Source: Psoroptes ovis (lineage: Eukaryota > Arthropoda > Arachnida > Sarcoptiformes > Psoroptidae). Taken from it: a stretch of 64,000 nucleotides of DNA. The stretch covers positions 434,001 to 498,000 of the forward strand of contig PQWQ01000020.1 of the NCBI GenBank assembly GCA_002943765.1, given 5' to 3'. This document shows, piece by piece, positions 14,501-26,968 of the stretch. A program made the translations under genes and the position numbers. Position 1 is the stretch's first letter. Each line of letters opens with the position of its first letter. The notes beneath the pieces are model-generated. The model did not search any database and was not told the origin of the DNA. It was given only the letters and a program-made list of their open reading frames with translations.

Positions 14501-17500
14501 CATAAACAATCTGTGAAATTATCATTAATTAACCCGAATACGTATCAATGATTCGAAATTCGAATTAATTTTCTGATTTTTCCTTCATTTTAGGAGCTAA
14601 ATATTCATCATATTTCAATCATGCTAAATTATCATCAACATCACCATCAGCATCATCATCACCATCTTCATCATCGTCGTCATCATCATCCGCATCACCA
14701 TCATTGTCATCATCATCCTCATCAGTATCATCTAAATCTCAATCATCTCGATCACCACCATCATCAACACCATCACCTTTGATTGTAAATACAACGACAG
14801 CAGCGCCATCAACCACCACATACCGTCCATCTTTGATTGATTTTCATAATTTTTTCAATAATTCACCATCAACAACCGTTGCATTATCATCAGCACCGAC
14901 AACAATAACAACAGCAACAACCAGATCGTCTTATTTACACAGTGGTATGTGTATTCAATTAAATATTATTATTAATCCATTAACTCAAATACCTTGATCA
15001 ATATGGACCTTGGTACTTGACCGAGAATATAAAAGATGATTTGTTTATTTATTTTATATTATTCAAATTCAAGTTTATTGAAATAATTACATTGAATTGA
15101 ATTGAATTAAATAATAAGCAACCAATAGACCACCATTATTTATTAAAATACCCTTAAATACCTTAAATAAATCTCTGTGAAATTAATTTGCATTTTTATT
15201 GCATATTATTTTTATGATTATTTAATGGAAATACTTAGTTATTATTATTATCGTAAAGCATTTGACAATTCATAGAATTCTTCAGTGAATAAGCACATAT
15301 CATGTTGGCTTGTGCTTATTATGTTGAATTTGATTCAAAAAAATTGCTCTGATTTGAATCAAATCAATCACAGCAAACGACATAGAGGGTCGAATAAGAG
15401 TTAGGGTAGAAGAAAATTTCAAAAATTAATTCACACATACACATTTTACATTTTTTCAAAATATGTTCCAGGGCCAAATATGTCAAATGTGTTACACATT
15501 GAATTGTCAAATATGATTTAAATCTATGTGTGTGTGTGTTCTGAATTAATTTCAATCTCACGATTTCAATAGGTCCAACAACTAATAACAATAACAATGG
15601 TGGATCAACAACATCATCAAGCACGTCATCATCAACAGTGATGAACAATGTCAACATATATCAACAACAACAGCCCCAGCAGCAGCAGCCTCAATCATCA
15701 TTATTGAACAATGTCAATCATCATCATCCACCTCATCATAGTTCACATTCACATAATCTTGCAACAGCCGTTCCACCACCACCACCGCCATCAACAACTA
15801 TAGCCTCATCATTGAATAGCAAAACAAATCCTCAAATGTCGAAAGCAATCAATAATTTACGTCCATTCGCATCATCATCGACGAATCTTGTATCATCATT
15901 TGCGACCGGTTTTCCATGGGCAACCAGAGGTAAACCTCGTCGTGGTATGATGCGTCGTGCAGTATTTTCCGATGCACAACGGCAAGGTCTGGAGAGACGG
16001 TTTCAAATGCAAAAATATATATCGAAACCGGATCGAAAAAAATTGGCCGAAAAATTAGGTCTTAAAGATTCACAAGTAAGTATTCAATGATGAATGATAT
16101 TCATTTTCAAATCATTTTCACACAGTCACAATTTTCAATTGTGAATTACCACAGATTTCATTTTTAGACTAAAATCAAAATCAAATAAAAATCAAATTTG
16201 AATTTTATTTGCATTTTAAATGTGTGAATCATTCAATAATAACACCCTAGCACCCATAAACACTCGCACACGAATACGATTAAAATTACAATTACAATCA
16301 CAATTATTATTATTGGATTTCAACATAACCAAACCAAAACAATAACAACAGCCCGAAAAAAATGTGTTGTTCGATAGGTTTCTATTTTTCAATGAGAGAA
16401 TATTCTTCTTTATCATTATTTCGATTATTATTCTTAGTTGAAATATAGATACTTGTGGCCTTTTTATTTTTGATATTGCGTTGTCCGAAAAGTTTTTGAC
16501 GATTTTTAAATCAAAAAAACACTGTAAAATCAGCGAAAACTTTTCGGACAACTTTTAATATTATAATAATAATAATCGTTATTTATTATTATCATCACAC
16601 ACATTTGATTTTCATTTTTCATTTCGATTATTATTCCGTGAACATCTGGTGTGTTGCAAATCATCATCTGGAACCACTATCAACACCATTATCGAAGATA
16701 TACACCACATAGACACATGCACAAACACACAAACATGATTCGAAATTTATTCTATTACCTATTATTATTATCAACTATAATCTATTGTTCAGATGATCTA
16801 AATAATAATAATTATTTAGATCATTTTTGGATCAAACAAACAAACAAACAAACGGAGAACTGTGCTTGCCACACTTATATCTGAAGATTTGAAACTTGAT
16901 CCACCAAATTGATTCCAGAGAATGAAATTCTTTGGACCGAAATTCAAGCATTGAATTTTCTATTAATTTTTGAATATATGGAAATTTTCAAAATTGATTT
17001 CCATTGAACGATGTGCGAATGTTATTGTCATAGATTTTGAATAGAATTTCGCTTTTTTTCGCTTTGAATCCCAAAGAATCTGAGATAATTCTTAAATCAT
17101 TGATGTTTTTTGGTCGTTTTGAGATATATTGAATTTTGATAAATCAATAAATATATTAGGTTGTTGTACGAAAAGTTCATTCGGCTTAATCGAATAGAGT
17201 TGCCACATGAAAATCGGCCTAAACTTTCCGGACAAACTAAATATATTCATTTATTTATGCAATGAAATTAATTCATTCAAATATTCAAGGCTTAAACAAC
17301 ACATGTACACAATGGAGAAAATCGAATAGAATAATAAAAAATCAAACACAAAATTCAAATCACAAATATTACATCAATTCATTGAGATTTGAATATTTTA
17401 TTATAAATGAATGAATGAATCAAGTATGCTTACACATATATACATTGATTTATTTATTTGCGTTGAATGACAACACAATAATACAAATCGAATTAATTTG

Positions 17501-20154
17501 AATACAATAATTCATGCAATGTACATGTGATTACATTGATCGATCATTTGTTTGAATGAATGAATGATGATGATGATGATGATGATGATCAAAACAATTT
17601 AAGAAAATATATAGAAAAATCAAGGCGTGATTGATTCATTTTCATTTTTTTTTTTTCATGATTAAATTAAATTTACAAATTACCATCATCATTTTCGATG
17701 AATTTTAATGATGATTATTAGTGTTAGGAATCATCGAAATTATATTTCGATAATTTACATCGAAAATTATCGAATATAATTTCGATAAATGATTTTAGTG
17801 TGAATAATAATCGGAATCATTTACATCGAATTGTATTATTATTACAATTCAAACCAAAGAAATCAATTTTACATTCAAAATAATTTAAAATTCAAACATC
17901 TTTTTGTTTTTTGTTTCGAAATAAAAACAAAACAAAACAAATGAAATTAATCTATTTTTAATCGCTCAATTATCATTTTGCTCATACATACACACGAATC
18001 AAACACACATACCAACGAATCAAACATAGGTATTATTTTCAATAACAACAACAACAACAACAAAATATCATCATTACAAATGTGCGTGATGTTGTAATCA
18101 CACCATTTATTTTTTTGTGATTATTTCTAATCTAAAATAAATGATTATAACTTTGATTATAATAATAATTGATGATAATATAAGGTTGTCCGAAAAGTTC
18201 ATTCGGCTTAATCGATAGAGTTGCCACATGAAAATCGGCCAAAACTTTATGGACAACCTAATAATAATAATAATCATCAATTTGATAAATGATATATAAA
18301 TTCATATTTAATAGTCATTTTTTTTTAAATAATTCTTGTTTTTTTGAAACCATACACATTAATAAATTGCTGTACATTTTACATTTTGCTGTTCATCAGT
18401 CGATGATGATGATGATGATGGTATGTTGACATACAGTAAAAAAAAATCGATTAGTACAATTTTGTAAAGCAATTGTATTAGGTTGTTGTCCGGAAAGTTT
18501 TGGCCGATTTTCATTTGACAACTCTATCGATTAAGCCGAATGAACTTTCCGGACAATCTAATATTATTATTATTATCATTTTATTTTCGAATCAAATCAA
18601 TTCAATTCAATTCAATTTTAATGTATATTTACTTTTAGATATATATTTGTTTGATTTAAATGTTTCCAATTTTTTAATGTATTTATCATTCATTCAATCG
18701 ATGATGATGATGATGATGATGGTCAAAATGGACCATTGATGCCATATGCTACAACAATATTTCTGATTGTAATTTGATATCGAAAAAAAAATGAATTTCA
18801 ATTTTTTGTATCTTTGTAAATCATTTTGGCTGCAATTTAATCTAATAATTGATTTTCAACGAAACAATTTTCAGAAAATGAAAATCGATTTGCAATCAAT
18901 CGACTTTTATCATTTGATATGTTGGGCAGCTAGAAATTAGATTAATTCAAGTCTATCCCCTTTAATTTCGAAACTCTTTGATATTCAATTTTATTAAATA
19001 TTTTTGATTTTTCAAAACAAATGTTTCTGTTTATTTCACTTCGAAAAACGAATAAAAACCTTTAGGTCAAAATTTGGTTTCAAAATCGCCGTATGAAATG
19101 GAGAAATTCAAAAGAACGTGAATTGCTTTCGAATGGTGGTACCCGTGAACAAACATTACCGACGAAAAATAATCCAAATCCAGGTTTGTTTCATTAACAA
19201 ATGTGAATTTGAAATGAAATTTTACCGGAAAAATTAATGAAATCTTTATTTTTGAATTTTGACCGTAACCCTTGACCTACCTCCGAAACAGATCTCAGTG
19301 ATCCCGTTTGTACTAAATCCAGTTCATCAATATATGGCCGTGTCAACAATAGCCTTTATACAAACAGTAATAGCTCATCGATTACAAATTCGAAAAGTGG
19401 TCATAACCTTCTCAATAATAATAAATCATCCGTATCATCTTTGTCGAATAAAACCCCGTCATCATCATCATCATCATCCCTTAAAACATCTTCATCAGCA
19501 GCATTTAAATTATCTTCAACAACAATAGCGGCGACACCATCAACAACAGCTTCGACAAACATTCAATCTACATACTGTGATCATACATTGAAAAGAAGTC
19601 ATGATTTTTTTTACAATTTTGACAGCTTATATGGTGGTGGGGGTGTTGGTGTTGGTGATCGATCGAAATCAACAACAACAACACCATCGACGACAAATTC
19701 ATTGAATAAATCAAAATTTTCAAGAATCAATAACCTTATTGAACCAAGGAAAACATCGATGATTTATGATAATTTAAAAATCAGTAATGATCATAACCTT
19801 GATGATGATCATAATTCGAATAATGACAAGCAATCGAGCAATACTATCGATGATAATCATGATATCAATGCCAACAACGATGATGACAATGATAATATTA
19901 GTCAAGATGATCAAGATGATGATGATGATGAAAGTATTGAATTAGAAATGGATGATATCAATGATGATGATCATGATGGTATCCAACAAGATGATGATAA
20001 TAGTATCATTGATGAGAATAATATTCATAATAATGATGATAACATCGATAATATCGATGATCATAATGATGAAATTACCGATGAATTAAATAATAATGAT
20101 GATGAATATTATTCATCCGATAATGAATCCGAAGAGATTAAAGTAGAAGATTAA
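8581..20154 (+). CDS. Dbx: Dbx homeobox transcription factor (5 coding exons)
   Basis: Exons are 8581-9565, 14594-14944, 15573-16075, 19066-19183 and 19292-20154. All introns are GT-AG and frames join exactly, giving 939 aa. The N-terminus MFPQFFTHPSLYQNFFR matches the Dbx start motif. An eh1-like repressor motif (QFFVDNLIR, about 120-128) and the Dbx-specific LKFGVNAILA block (about 301-310) follow. The homeodomain is about 570-629, preceded by GKPRRGM and containing YISKPDRKKLAEKLGLKDSQ. It is split by intron 3 just before VKIWFQNRRMKWRNSK and followed by the Dbx signature REQTLPTK and NPDLSDP. The C-terminal third is a long Asp/Asn/Glu acidic tail, longer than the acidic tail of vertebrate Dbx1. 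The protein is nearly three times the usual Dbx length because of poly-Ala (87-96, 103-113, 131-142), Ser, His, Asn and Thr runs. Dbx proteins are nuclear repressors that pattern interneurons. Upstream non-coding exons are not excluded. Confidence 0.95.
11381..11480 (+). repeat. Imperfect minisatellite in Dbx intron 1
   Basis: About ten units of 8-10 bp run from AATACTCAAA-type copies on the left to GGAGATACA-type copies on the right. All share an ATAC core, so the array drifts in sequence along its length. Confidence 0.6.
11854..11940. repeat. 15-bp inverted repeat with 57-bp spacer in Dbx intron 1
   Basis: GTTGCTTTGGCTGCT at 11854-11868 is the exact reverse complement of AGCAGCCAAAGCAAC at 11926-11940. 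The stretch is richer in G and C than its surroundings. Each arm codes VALAA in a frame that resembles the end of a signal peptide (see findings). Confidence 0.7.
13561..13644 (+). mobile_element. Miniature mariner-like element, subfamily B, in Dbx intron 1
   Basis: Begins TTAGATTGTACGAAAAGTTC and ends TTTTGCGGACAATCTAAA, with the B core TTGTCGATTTTTCAATGAA and AATAATCGGCAAAAA. It shares the TTTTGCGGACAA change with the copy at 26969. Confidence 0.85.
13661..13684 (+). repeat. TG dinucleotide array
   Basis: Twelve TG units directly after the subfamily-B element at 13561. Similar shorter CA/TG arrays lie at 3250, 7784, 8408, 54696 and 54836. Confidence 0.9.
14945..15572 (+). other. Dbx intron 2
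   Basis: The donor is GTATGT and the acceptor CAATAG. The 628 bp are AT-rich with a short GT tract near 15530. I see no coding sequence or element in it. Confidence 0.7.
16476..16558 (+). mobile_element. Miniature mariner-like element, subfamily B, in Dbx intron 3
   Basis: The left end is TTGCGTTGTCCGAAAAGTTT and the right end AAAACTTTTCGGACAACTTT, with TA duplications. The core TGACGATTTTTAAAT pairs with ATCAGCGAAAAC. Confidence 0.8.
17156..17241 (+). mobile_element. Miniature mariner-like element, subfamily A, in Dbx intron 3
   Basis: Begins TTAGGTTGTTGTACGAAAAG and ends AACTTTCCGGACAAACTAAA, with TA on both sides; it shares the extra GTT near the left end with the copies at 1230 and 18478. 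Confidence 0.85.
17566..17589 (+). repeat. ATG trinucleotide array
   Basis: Eight ATG/TGA units in phase. Similar short ATG arrays are common throughout the window, on both strands. Confidence 0.85.
17729..17794. repeat. Long imperfect hairpin in Dbx intron 3
   Basis: The arms ATCGAAATTATATTTCGATA and ATCGAATATAATTTCGAT pair over about 23 bp with one bulge around an 8-base loop, and AATCAT/ATGATT extends the pairing outward. Confidence 0.65.
18181..18261 (+). mobile_element. Miniature mariner-like element, subfamily A, in Dbx intron 3
   Basis: Begins TAAGGTTGTCCGAAAAGTTC and ends AACTTTATGGACAACCTAA, TA-flanked. The core is close to consensus: CGATAGAGTTGCCACATG. Confidence 0.85.
18478..18561 (-). 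mobile_element. Miniature mariner-like element, subfamily A, reversed, in Dbx intron 3
   Basis: Begins TTAGGTTGTTGTCCGGAAAG and ends ACTTTCCGGACAATCTAA, with TA duplications. It lies only 216 bp from the copy at 18181, in opposite orientation. Confidence 0.85.
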
Positions 20155-20727
20155 ACAAATTGAATATAATCAGAGAGCTTTTTCAAGTCAAAGCATTGAA
20201 TCGAATTAATAATTTTTATATTTCGTTCCAAATATATAATCACATGTATCATCATTTGATCTCTTTTGAATTATTTCATACATACAAAGTATATACCAAA
20301 GTATTTATACCCATTGAAAAATTATTATTAAATCACTCTAAAACACGCACACAAAACCATTGTACAGATTAAATATCATTATAAACCATTACCTGTTCAC
20401 ACACCAATATATGATATTGAACAAGCTTACCATTTGAAAAAAATAATTATTATTCAATATTGAAACATTTCATAATTCATGGTATTTGAATGCATAATAT
20501 GGAAATATATTAATTAAAATAATTAATTTATTGAATAAATTTCAAATATTTCTCTCATCCTTTCATTCAAGACTGTATGAATTCATTTTGAAATTCATTT
20601 TTTTTTTGAATTATTTGAATAATAATAAACGTGGAAAAGTTTTATTTGAATTCAAATATTCAAATATTTATGAATAAATCAACATCATAAGCATCATCAA
20701 AAATCATTGAAAATTAATATTGAAATT

Positions 20728-20807
20728 TTAGGCTGTCCGTAAAGTTCTAGTCGATTTTCATTAGCAACTCTATCGATTTAGCCGAATAAACTTTTCGGAC
20801 AGCCTAA
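20728..20807 (-). mobile_element. Miniature mariner-like element, subfamily A, reversed
   Basis: Begins TTAGGCTGTCCGTAAAGTTC and ends ACTTTTCGGACAGCCTAA. The core AGCAACTCTATCGATTTAGC is the reversed A core. It sits about 570 bp after the Dbx stop. Confidence 0.85.
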
Positions 20808-21355
20808 TAGTTATATGATTTTCATTTTCTCAATAATTTCTCATTAATCGCATTACATTTTCATCATCGAAATATATATATTTTAATAATGATGAAAAGG
20901 AAGGATTTCTATTTCTCTTATTTCACAGTTAGTTAGCCTGTAGTTAATTGTTTTTAATGGATTTTTTTTCGATCTCTCCAGTTTCCTCGTCATATAAAAT
21001 GGTAAAAGGCGAAAATTTGTCTTGGTTATTTCATCTTCTCCAAAGTCTTGGAGAATTCAATAGCAAAAAAAAAATCAATGGATGTTTGAGCAGATGAAGA
21101 AATACAAAAATGTTTACTCAACCATTTACTTGAGAATTTATTGGATATTTAATACACACACACAAATGTATAAGCAATAATTGAATTGAAATTTCCTACA
21201 TAGAAATATATTAAAACAGATTTTCATTCCATCTTCAATTCATTCATCTTTCATCTTTCAAAATGGTAACAGCTGTAAATTTATTTATTTTTTTTTCATT
21301 ATTTTTTCAATATTTTCATTTATTTAGTTTATATTTTATTTGTGTCGTACATATA

Positions 21356-21434
21356 TTGGGTTGTCCCATAAGTTTTTGCCGTTTTTTGTATGAAAAAAAT
21401 TAAAAAAACGGCAAGAACTTATTGGACAACCTAA
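21356..21434 (+). mobile_element. Miniature mariner-like element, third type (C)
   Basis: Begins TTGGGTTGTCCCATAAGTTT and ends AACTTATTGGACAACCTAA, TA-flanked. The arms TTTTTGCCGTTTTTTGTAT and AAAAAAACGGCAAGAA make it almost a perfect hairpin. The CCATAAGTT start is closer to ordinary mariner ends than the A and B copies are. Confidence 0.8.
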
Positions 21435-21605
21435 TATATTTGATACACGTTGATTGTCTTTTTTTTTCGGGTAAGCGAAAATATATTCAAATATATATAT
21501 ATGCATGCATATATAACATTGGGAAAAATGTAAAATACAAATACAAACAGCCAACAAAGTATGAACCCGATGAAGTTTTTTTCATTATTTTTTTCATCAG
21601 TTATA

Positions 21606-21691
21606 TTTGTTCATTGTCCGAAAAGTTCATTCGGCTTAATCGCAAATAAAATTGCTCATAAAAATCGGCCAAAACTTTTCGGACAACCTGA
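21606..21691 (+). mobile_element. Miniature mariner-like element, subfamily A
   Basis: The left edge has decayed (TTTGTTCATTGTCCG) while the right end is intact (ACTTTTCGGACAACCTGA then TA). The core has GCAAATAAAATTGCTCAT, an altered form of the A core. Confidence 0.8.
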
Positions 21692-22056
21692 TATAATACG
21701 CTTGTGTTGTTGATTAACTAATTCTATTCATTTGTTCATTCATTCATTCTATTCATTCATTCATTGATTATTATTACTGTCGATGATTATATTATTATTA
21801 TTATTAAAATGTATGATATGAAAACATTATTTAATATTAATAATAATTTAGTTGTTTCTATGTCGAAGTTGTTGATGATGGTTAACTTTGATGAAACTTA
21901 TGGGTTGTTAATCGAGTAAATTAACATTTAAAAAAATGAAGTAAATTCAAAGTCATTAATTTTTGAATTTTAAATTTTCAAAAATTTTGCAAAATTTAAA
22001 ATTTAAATCAAGGTATTTTCATACTTTGAAAATAATGGCCTCAGACATCCATATAC

Positions 22057-22136
22057 TTAGGTTGTCCGCAAAGTTCTAGCCGATTTTCTCGGGCAACTCT
22101 CGATTGATTAAGACGAATGAACTTTTTGGACATCCA
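22057..22136 (-). mobile_element. Miniature mariner-like element, subfamily A, reversed
   Basis: The left end TTAGGTTGTCCGCAAAGTTC is good; the right end is degraded (ACTTTTTGGACATCCA). The core reads CGGGCAACTCTCGATTGATT. Confidence 0.8.
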
Positions 22137-22770
22137 TATGCATACATACAGCACATATAGACCTTAGCAAGACTATGAATTTTCCACAAATATTCATCAT
22201 GGACTCAATTGATGCATTTGACTTTGGCATTTCAATTCATACATATTTCACCAAGTCAAATTAAAAACATTCAAATATTCAGCATTATTATTCATTTATG
22301 CATATGTGATATATGGATGTGAAAGTGTGGAAAAAAAGTAATTAAATTTTGGCTAATCATTGAATTGATATTGAAATTTGAATTTTGAACCATTCAAATT
22401 CAAATGGCACAAAAAAAATCAGAATCAGAAACCACAAGTTCTTGGCAGCCGTTGCCATCACCAACAAACAAATATATTTACCATTTTTCATTTTCAATCG
22501 AAAAAGTATTAAAAAATATATCAAAAATATCAAAGATATTAATAGTTTTCGAGACATTCATTCATTATTATATGTGGATATGCAAAATATTGAATGTTTC
22601 TATACTAGAAAATTGTATGAGTCAAAAATTCAATTTTCATTTTCCATTTTCACTTTTTTAAAATGGTAACAAATTGAAATTCAAGCATATGCAGTCACAC
22701 AAACACACACACACGACAAACATCCGAACCGAAACCAAAGGATTTCACAATTTTACACAACGAGAAAATA

Positions 22771-22851
22771 TTTGGTTGTCCGCAAAGTTTTTGCCGGTTT
22801 TATCGTAGAAAATCATTGGAAAATCGACAAAGAACTTTTCGGACAACCCAA
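22771..22851 (+). mobile_element. Miniature mariner-like element, subfamily B
   Basis: Begins TTTGGTTGTCCGCAAAGTTT and ends AACTTTTCGGACAACCCAA, TA-flanked. The arms TTGCCGGTTTTATCGTAG and ATCGACAAAGAAC mark subfamily B. Confidence 0.85.
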
Positions 22852-23685
22852 TATATATATTTTACCATTGAAAATATGCAAAAAAAATGAAACATTTTTT
22901 TGAATGTATAATTTCATCGATTCATTTCTTAATAGAATTTTTTTTTTTTTGAATCGAACGCGTAAAAGATGTTGAAATTGAATTATTTATTATTATTTGA
23001 TAAATGATAAATAGAATATGTATCAATCAGAACCAAACATATGCAAACATCATAACCCAAAAATACAAAACTATTAATTTTCAAAAAAAAAAAAAAAAAA
23101 AATATTCAATTTGTCATTTTCAAATATTCAAACATATTGAAACACAAACATTTGTGTGATGATGATGCTAATAGTTTCTTAAATAGCGTTAAACGTGTAT
23201 ATCGGTTTTTGAATATTACACACTGATTTTTCGGGCCACACGTTTTTACAAATATTTATTATTTGATATAATCATCATTCATTCAATGAAAATCGAATCA
23301 ATTTTTCAAACATTCAATCGATTTATTACTTTGTGATATTGTTAATAATAACAATATTTGGTAAACACCAAATATTCAAAAGGGTAAACACACATAGGGT
23401 TTCAGAGTTCAGAATTTCATTTTATTCAATATTTCTCGTGTATTTAAAATTATTATTCCATTACTGCCATATCATTGTCATCACTCCTTCACAATGCGAA
23501 AATTCACGCGTATTAATACATCATTATTTTCGGCGGTTTTTGGCATTTTTTTGAAAATTTAATCATCAAAAGAATCGAGATAAGATTCTCGGCGATATAC
23601 AGTATAACAGTGCAAAAAAAAAAAAAAAACGCAGAATCCAATTAAATTTAAATCAAGTTATATGAGCTCTACTGTCAAGGGTTTC

Positions 23686-23723
23686 AAAAAAAAAAAAAAA
23701 AATAAAATAAAATAAAATAAAAT
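23686..23723 (+). repeat. Poly-A followed by AAAAT array
   Basis: Sixteen A residues are followed by several AAAAT units. This resembles a decayed retroposon tail, but no body is recognisable upstream. Confidence 0.6.
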
Positions 23724-25370
23724 GTCATATGCACAACGCACAATTTTCACCGAACCAACCAATCAATGAATGAATGAATATGTGAAAAATTAATTTAAAT
23801 TAATGAAAATAAAGGGAGAGAATAAATGAATTTGAATAGAGTTTCTTTGAATTTTCAATGGATTCTATTGAAAATTCAAAGAACAACTCAATGAACAATG
23901 CATGAATGGCACAAAATTAATTTAATTTACCGGTAAATTCTTTTATTACAGGGTTTTAAGTTTTAATTCAGAGTTTTAAAATTGAATTTCATAGTTTTTA
24001 AATTAAATTTCGTAATTATACAAGCTAAAATTACATTCAAAACTATGAAATCAAACTTGAAAACTTTGAAAAAGAAATTTTAAAATTTTCAAAATCAAAA
24101 CTTTAAACTTTGTATATTTTCAATATTCTTGAATATATACCGACAGTCAGTCATTCGAGCATATTTGATTGAATAGTTCTCTTCGGAGGAATATTCTTTG
24201 CTTAGAATGATATTTTCGAGCTATTCACAATCAATTTTCATCGTTTTAAGGGAATTTGTATGGCAACGATGCAATACAAAGCATTCATCGATTCATTGAT
24301 TCATCGATTTTTACATTGTTTGCAATTGATTTTCATTATTTTAACTTTATTTTCTATCACATCGAATCATTATCACCATCATTATTATTATGATCAATAA
24401 TAATAATAATAAAACAGTAACACATGTTTTATATATCAATACGCTTTGAAAATGTGATGTTTATTTGTATTGTTTTTCATTCATTCAATTCATTCAATTC
24501 AATGGTGCACCATTTGTTAACGACATATATTCCAATGAGAGAGAGAGAGAGGCCATTATTATCACCATTTATTACTTTGATTATTATTATCATTATTATT
24601 ACTATGATAATGATTATTATGATTATTGCCACACCACACCACCACCAACGATCATCATGATCATCGTTTATTGTTATTATAATCATTATTATTACTGTTA
24701 GTGATATTAATACAATGGCTAATGTTTGTGATATTTTGATGTTCATTTTTGGACTATTTTAATAGAATTTCTATGATAGAATTTCATGATTTTCACATTG
24801 TCCATTCATTGAATTCACTAATAATTCAATACAATTCAGATATGAATGAATCAAAGTTTTTTTTATTATTGGACTTGGTCTGATTAAATGTACACATGGG
24901 TTACTCTATTTATTCGAATGATTATTTCGACTTTTCGGAATCAATTTTTCACACAAATAAATGTGTAAAATCGGTCAAAATCAAATGAGTTTTTAAATTT
25001 AAAATAATGAAATTAATTCAAATAGTTTTAAATTTCGAAATTTTACACCTTAAAGGTTGTAGAATTTCTTCATCTTTGAATAAACAATAATCTTAATGGA
25101 ACTAAGGAAACTGCTGCTTTTTCCTCGCCTAAAAATTGAAAAATTAAATTCAAATAAACGAAATAAATTCATCTAAGAAAAAATACAAAATTCTTCAAAA
25201 AAAAGCCAATGGCATCATTTTAATTCATTCATTCATTCATTCAAAGAAAATAGAAAAAATGTCTAAAACCTAATACCTAATAGGAAATGCACACAGACAA
25301 ACATTGAATTCTGAAATACAACACGAAAAAGTGTAGAAAACTTTAATACCTGTCATAAGCATATGACGCA

Positions 25371-25371
<1 letters not shown>

Positions 25372-25409
<38 letters not shown>
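25372..25409 (+). repeat. ATT trinucleotide array
   Basis: About twelve uninterrupted ATT units, the longest trinucleotide array in the window. Confidence 0.9.
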
Positions 25410-26440
25410 TGGAGTGTTTGTTATTTTATTTTTTATTATTTTATTATTTTGTTGTTTGCAATGTTTGGAACTCATAAATTCAAAATAAAAAAGAACAAGA
25501 AATTCAACATGATTCGAAGCGTTCAATGATCGTTCAATTCTAATATTATTATTCGGGTATATTCAAAATAATCTTGATTACATTTTGGCCGAACAAAAAT
25601 TGTTGAAAAATGAAATAGATCATAATTTCAAGCAATTATTTCGAACTGAAGATGTTCAAATTGAATATTCGAAATTGACAATGGTTTAATTCAGAGAAAT
25701 TTCCGGGAAAATTAAGGAATTTTCAAAGGTTTTTTTGGAGACATTTTAGGTCTGAAATCGGCCCTGCAGTTTTCGATTTTCAATTCAGAAAAATCTCCAA
25801 ATGGATTCGACAACAGGTTGAGACTGTTCAAGACCATAATGAATGATTGAATGAGAAATGAACGAAATGAAAAATTAATTCAAAATTTTGACTTGTCAAA
25901 TTTTAAATTTTGAAATATGTTTGACATTTTAATTTTTAGACATTTAAAAATTTTTTTTTTTTGAAGCAGAGAATATCGACATTGAACACACATGTTCTAG
26001 ACATGAAAATCAAGAATTTTCAATTTTTTTTTTTTTTTGATTGATTCTTGTATTTCAATGATTCAAATTGAAAAAATGTAGCAGCAACAAACAATCGAAT
26101 GACCATATACAATCGAAATGACTTGTCAAATAAAAATTTGAAAAAAAAGACTTGTTCAAGGCTCAATTTAAATTGATTTACATTGAATTACATCGGGAAA
26201 AAATATCGGAAAAAACAAATCAATTGATACATTTATTTTGTTTGTTTCATTTCATTTCGATTTGATTTGATCATAAACAGGAACAAATAATATCAAATAA
26301 ATAACAATAAAAATTGAATGAATGAATTGGTTTATAAGGAAATTCAAATTTGAAAAAAAAAAATAATGGCAATCACACCATACATCTTTCATTTCTCTCT
26401 CGAAGTTACATTCATTCAATTGAAACATATTTTAGAAATA

Positions 26441-26521
26441 TTAGACTGTCCGAAAAGTTCATTCGACTTATCCGATAGAGTTGACACATGAAAATCGACC
26501 AAAACTTTCCGGACAGCTTAA
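26441..26521 (+). mobile_element. Miniature mariner-like element, subfamily A
   Basis: Begins TTAGACTGTCCGAAAAGTTC and ends AACTTTCCGGACAGCTTAA, with TA duplications. The core is ATCCGATAGAGTTGACACATG. Confidence 0.85.
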
Positions 26522-26968
26522 TATATCAAAATAATAAAAAAATGGTAAAATTATAAATAAAATAAAATGAAATAAAATATGAAAAAAAAAACAAATCTGT
26601 CATTTGCAGATTTGCCGTATTTTTATTTTCTCTTATTTCTCTGGCTTTTGAAACATTTATTTTTTTTTAATATTTATTTATTTCTGGTTATTTTATTATA
26701 ACATTATATCAAGAGCTTCGAATCATTATTATTATTAATATTATTATTATTATTCGAACAAGAATAAGAAGAATAATTCAGAGAAAATCAATTATGAATT
26801 CTGAATTATTCTGAATAGGAAACACTTGAACGAAAATGTTATATTTTTCATCATCATCATTATTATTACTGCTATTATCATCATTATTATTATTATGTTT
26901 GTAAATTATTATTCTCGAATAATAATTCGCACAGAATTAATCAAAAACAATTATTATTTTGATATATA

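Larger units (their letters stand above)
9566..14593 (+). other. Dbx intron 1 (5.0 kb)
   Basis: This intron separates the N-terminal eh1 and KFGVNAILA region from the Ser-rich exon. It starts GTAAAT and ends TTTTAG. It holds one subfamily-B miniature element (13561-13644), an ATAC-type minisatellite at 11381-11480, a GC-richer patch with a 15-bp inverted repeat (11854-11940), and a TG tract at 13661. A large intron in a developmental regulator often holds enhancers, but I recognise none. Confidence 0.7.
16076..19065 (+). other. Dbx intron 3, splitting the homeodomain
   Basis: The intron falls between the codons for Q44 and V45 of the homeodomain. The donor is GTAAGT and the acceptor TTTAG. 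It contains four miniature elements (16476, 17156, 18181, 18478), a long imperfect hairpin at 17729-17794 and ATG-trinucleotide runs near 17566, 18400 and 18700. I see no coding sequence. Confidence 0.75.
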
